DNA of 64,000 nucleotides, taken from positions 3,596,001-3,660,000 of the forward strand of contig NZ_CP019966.1 of NCBI RefSeq assembly GCF_003031265.1, given 5' to 3'. Below are positions 62,762 to 64,000 of this stretch, in pieces (position 1 is the first letter of the stretch; the number at the start of each line of letters is the position of its first letter). The notes beneath the pieces are model-generated. The model searched no databases, was not told where the DNA came from, and saw only the letters and a list, made by a program, of their open reading frames with translations. The DNA comes from Rhodopseudomonas palustris. Its GTDB lineage: Bacteria > Pseudomonadota > Alphaproteobacteria > Rhizobiales > Xanthobacteraceae. Both the position numbers and the translations under genes were made by a program.

Positions 62762-64000
62762 TTAGTGCTGCGAGGTGAACGCAACGTTGTGCGAGCCGAA
62801 CTGCGCCGTCACCGAGGTGTTGGTCACGGTCGCGCTGTTCTGGGCGGTCACGGCGTAGTTACCGGTACCGACCTGAATCGTCGCCTGGGTGTTCATGCTC
62901 AGAGCGCCGATCATCGGCTGCAGCCCGGTGCTTTGGGCCGCGACCGCAGTATTGCTGTTGCCGAACTGGGCAATCAGCGATCCGTTGGCGCCGGCGTTGA
63001 GCGGATTGGCGACCTGGTTGGTGAAGGCGCGGTTCTTCGAGCCGGCCTGGATAGTCGCCGCGGCATTCACCGTGCCGGACACCGGGGCGTTCTTCTGCAG
63101 GGTGACGGCGCTGTTGCGGTCACCGAGCTGGATAGTGGCCTGGCCGTTCAGGCCGTTCTGCTGGCTAACAAGCGCGCCGTTCTTTTCGCCGAACTGCGCG
63201 ACGAGCGAGTCGTTCGACACCGGAAGGAGGCTCGCACTGACGCCATCCTGCAGGGTGATCGCCGCATTCTTCTTGCCGACCTGGACGGTCGCGGCGTTGT
63301 TGTTCACACCGTTCAGAGCGACCGCTTGAGGGAAGTTATACGCAACGGTCTTCTCCCCGAAAACAGGGCTTACGCCGGGCTGTCCATTCGACTTGAAGCC
63401 ACTGCCCACCAAAACGGGGACGGTAACTGAAGTGCTGGCACCGGTACGCGTTCCTTCCGAATTTTGCACCGTGAATGCGGTATTGCCTTTGCCGACCTGC
63501 AGCGTCGATGCGTTGTTCACCCCGCCATACGTGGCAGGCGCGGTATACGAAACCGGAGCCGTGCTGGTTGTGCTACCCGGCTGATAGGTCGCGTAGGACG
63601 TCCAACCGGTCGGAACCCAATACTTCTCACTGGTCGTGAGAGTGGTCGTCTTGGATCCAACCGCCTGAGAGCTCGGCGAGCCCTTGGTGCTCTGCAGGGT
63701 CACCGCCTTGTTGCCGATGCCAAACTGCGTGGTGAACGACGAGTTGGTTGCGCCCTGGGCGTTGGCGTTCTGGCCAGTCGCCGACAGGTTGCCGTAGCCG
63801 AACTGCAGCGTGCCCTGATCGTTGCCGCCGCCGGCCTGGCCGGCGAACGACCGGTTGAAGTTGCCGAACTGCAGGGTGGACGACTCGTTGGTGCGGCCGG
63901 CAGCGCCGGTCTGGCTGGTGGCGGCGAAGTTGCCGACGCCGACGCTCAGAGTGTTCTGGTTGTTGTTGCCGCCGGTCTGGCCGACCAGCGCGCTGTTGAA
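62762..64000 (-). CDS. Curlin-repeat protein (CsgA/CsgB-like functional amyloid), C-terminal 412 residues
   Basis: Open to the right window edge; the N-terminus and signal are missing. At least 12 copies of a motif close to (S/A)TxQxGxxNxAxxxQ are visible, e.g. STLQFGNFNRSFAGQ, GTLQFGYGNLSATGQ, ATIQVGTGNYAVTAQ. Regular Gln and Asn at these positions is the hallmark of curlin repeats that stack into extracellular amyloid fibres. About 60 residues rich in Thr, Ser, Tyr and Pro (EKYWVPTGWTSYATYQPGS...) interrupt the array between repeats 4 and 5. Curlin subunits in enterobacteria are only about 150 residues with five repeats, so this is much longer. csgEFG secretion genes are not in the window. 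Confidence 0.85.
   Translation of the reverse strand, partial: FNSALVGQTGGNNNQNTLSVGVGNFAATSQTGAAGRTNESSTLQFGNFNRSFAGQAGGGNDQGTLQFGYGNLSATGQNANAQGATNSSFTTQFGIGNKAVTLQSTKGSPSSQAVGSKTTTLTTSEKYWVPTGWTSYATYQPGSTTSTAPVSYTAPATYGGVNNASTLQVGKGNTAFTVQNSEGTRTGASTSVTVPVLVGSGFKSNGQPGVSPVFGEKTVAYNFPQAVALNGVNNNAATVQVGKKNAAITLQDGVSASLLPVSNDSLVAQFGEKNGALVSQQNGLNGQATIQLGDRNSAVTLQKNAPVSGTVNAAATIQAGSKNRAFTNQVANPLNAGANGSLIAQFGNSNTAVAAQSTGLQPMIGALSMNTQATIQVGTGNYAVTAQNSATVTNTSVTAQFGSHNVAFTSQH

Noticed and set aside
62762..64000. CRISPR array or simple tandem DNA repeat at the right edge
   Set aside because: The periodicity is at protein level (curlin motifs) with variable codons and no constant repeat-spacer structure.

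Overview
The window is GC-rich alphaproteobacterial chromosome. The EF-Tu, RpoB and RpoC sequences, the order tuf / tRNA-Trp / secE-nusG-rplKA / rplJL-rpoBC, the abundance of CoA-linked catabolic genes and the GTCAT...ATGAC palindromic repeats point to the Bradyrhizobium/Rhodopseudomonas group. Rhodopseudomonas palustris is the best guess, made from memory of protein sequences and not from a search.

Layout. 1-638: start of a FAD oxidoreductase cut by the window edge. 941-16863 (all minus strand): the transcription/translation core, made of rpoC, rpoB, rplL, rplJ with an L10 leader, an unrelated 2-hydroxyacid dehydrogenase, rplA, rplK, nusG, secE, tRNA-Trp, a small Cys-rich secreted protein and tuf. 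A 12-codon remnant of a second tuf 3' end lies just downstream of tuf. 17049-24709: a lipid/CoA region with a serine hydrolase, two SDRs, a histidine phosphatase, and an acyl-CoA dehydrogenase plus kinase pair that together match the two halves of ACAD11. A divergent PsrA-like TetR gene shares a GAAAC-N4-GTTTC palindrome with that pair. 24740-26877: an unusual NRAMP-family transporter and a small protein. 27214-32563: a complete branched-chain-amino-acid-type (HAAT) ABC importer. 33017-40776: a secreted alpha/beta hydrolase, then an acyl-CoA ligase with its TetR gene, divergent from thiolase, two MaoC proteins, SDR and enoyl-CoA hydratase; this looks like a CoA-dependent catabolic pathway of unknown substrate. 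41036-42142: copper nitrite reductase nirK standing alone. 42172-48426: exonuclease III, tRNA-Gly, and a stress/storage group (DUF892, DUF4142, glgX, transglutaminase-like, DUF2188-like). 48497-53597: HtrA-type protease, M50 protease, ThDP oxidase/decarboxylase and a membrane-anchored unknown. 53724-58711: phosphomannomutase, mannose-1-P guanylyltransferase and a DUF4407 membrane coiled-coil protein. 58712-62761: low coding density with palindromes, a DUF6941-like protein and an XRE regulator. 62762-64000: C-terminal part of a curlin-repeat (functional amyloid) protein.

How the genes work together. The first 17 kb is housekeeping. The middle 24 kb supports uptake, CoA activation and beta-oxidation-like breakdown of carboxylic acids, with two TetR regulators each facing a candidate operator. 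The 43-48 kb group carries a likely general-stress (EcfG-type) promoter. The mannose genes supply GDP-mannose for surface polysaccharide, which together with the curlin protein suggests a matrix/biofilm theme at the right end. No CRISPR array, rRNA, prophage or intact insertion sequence was seen.
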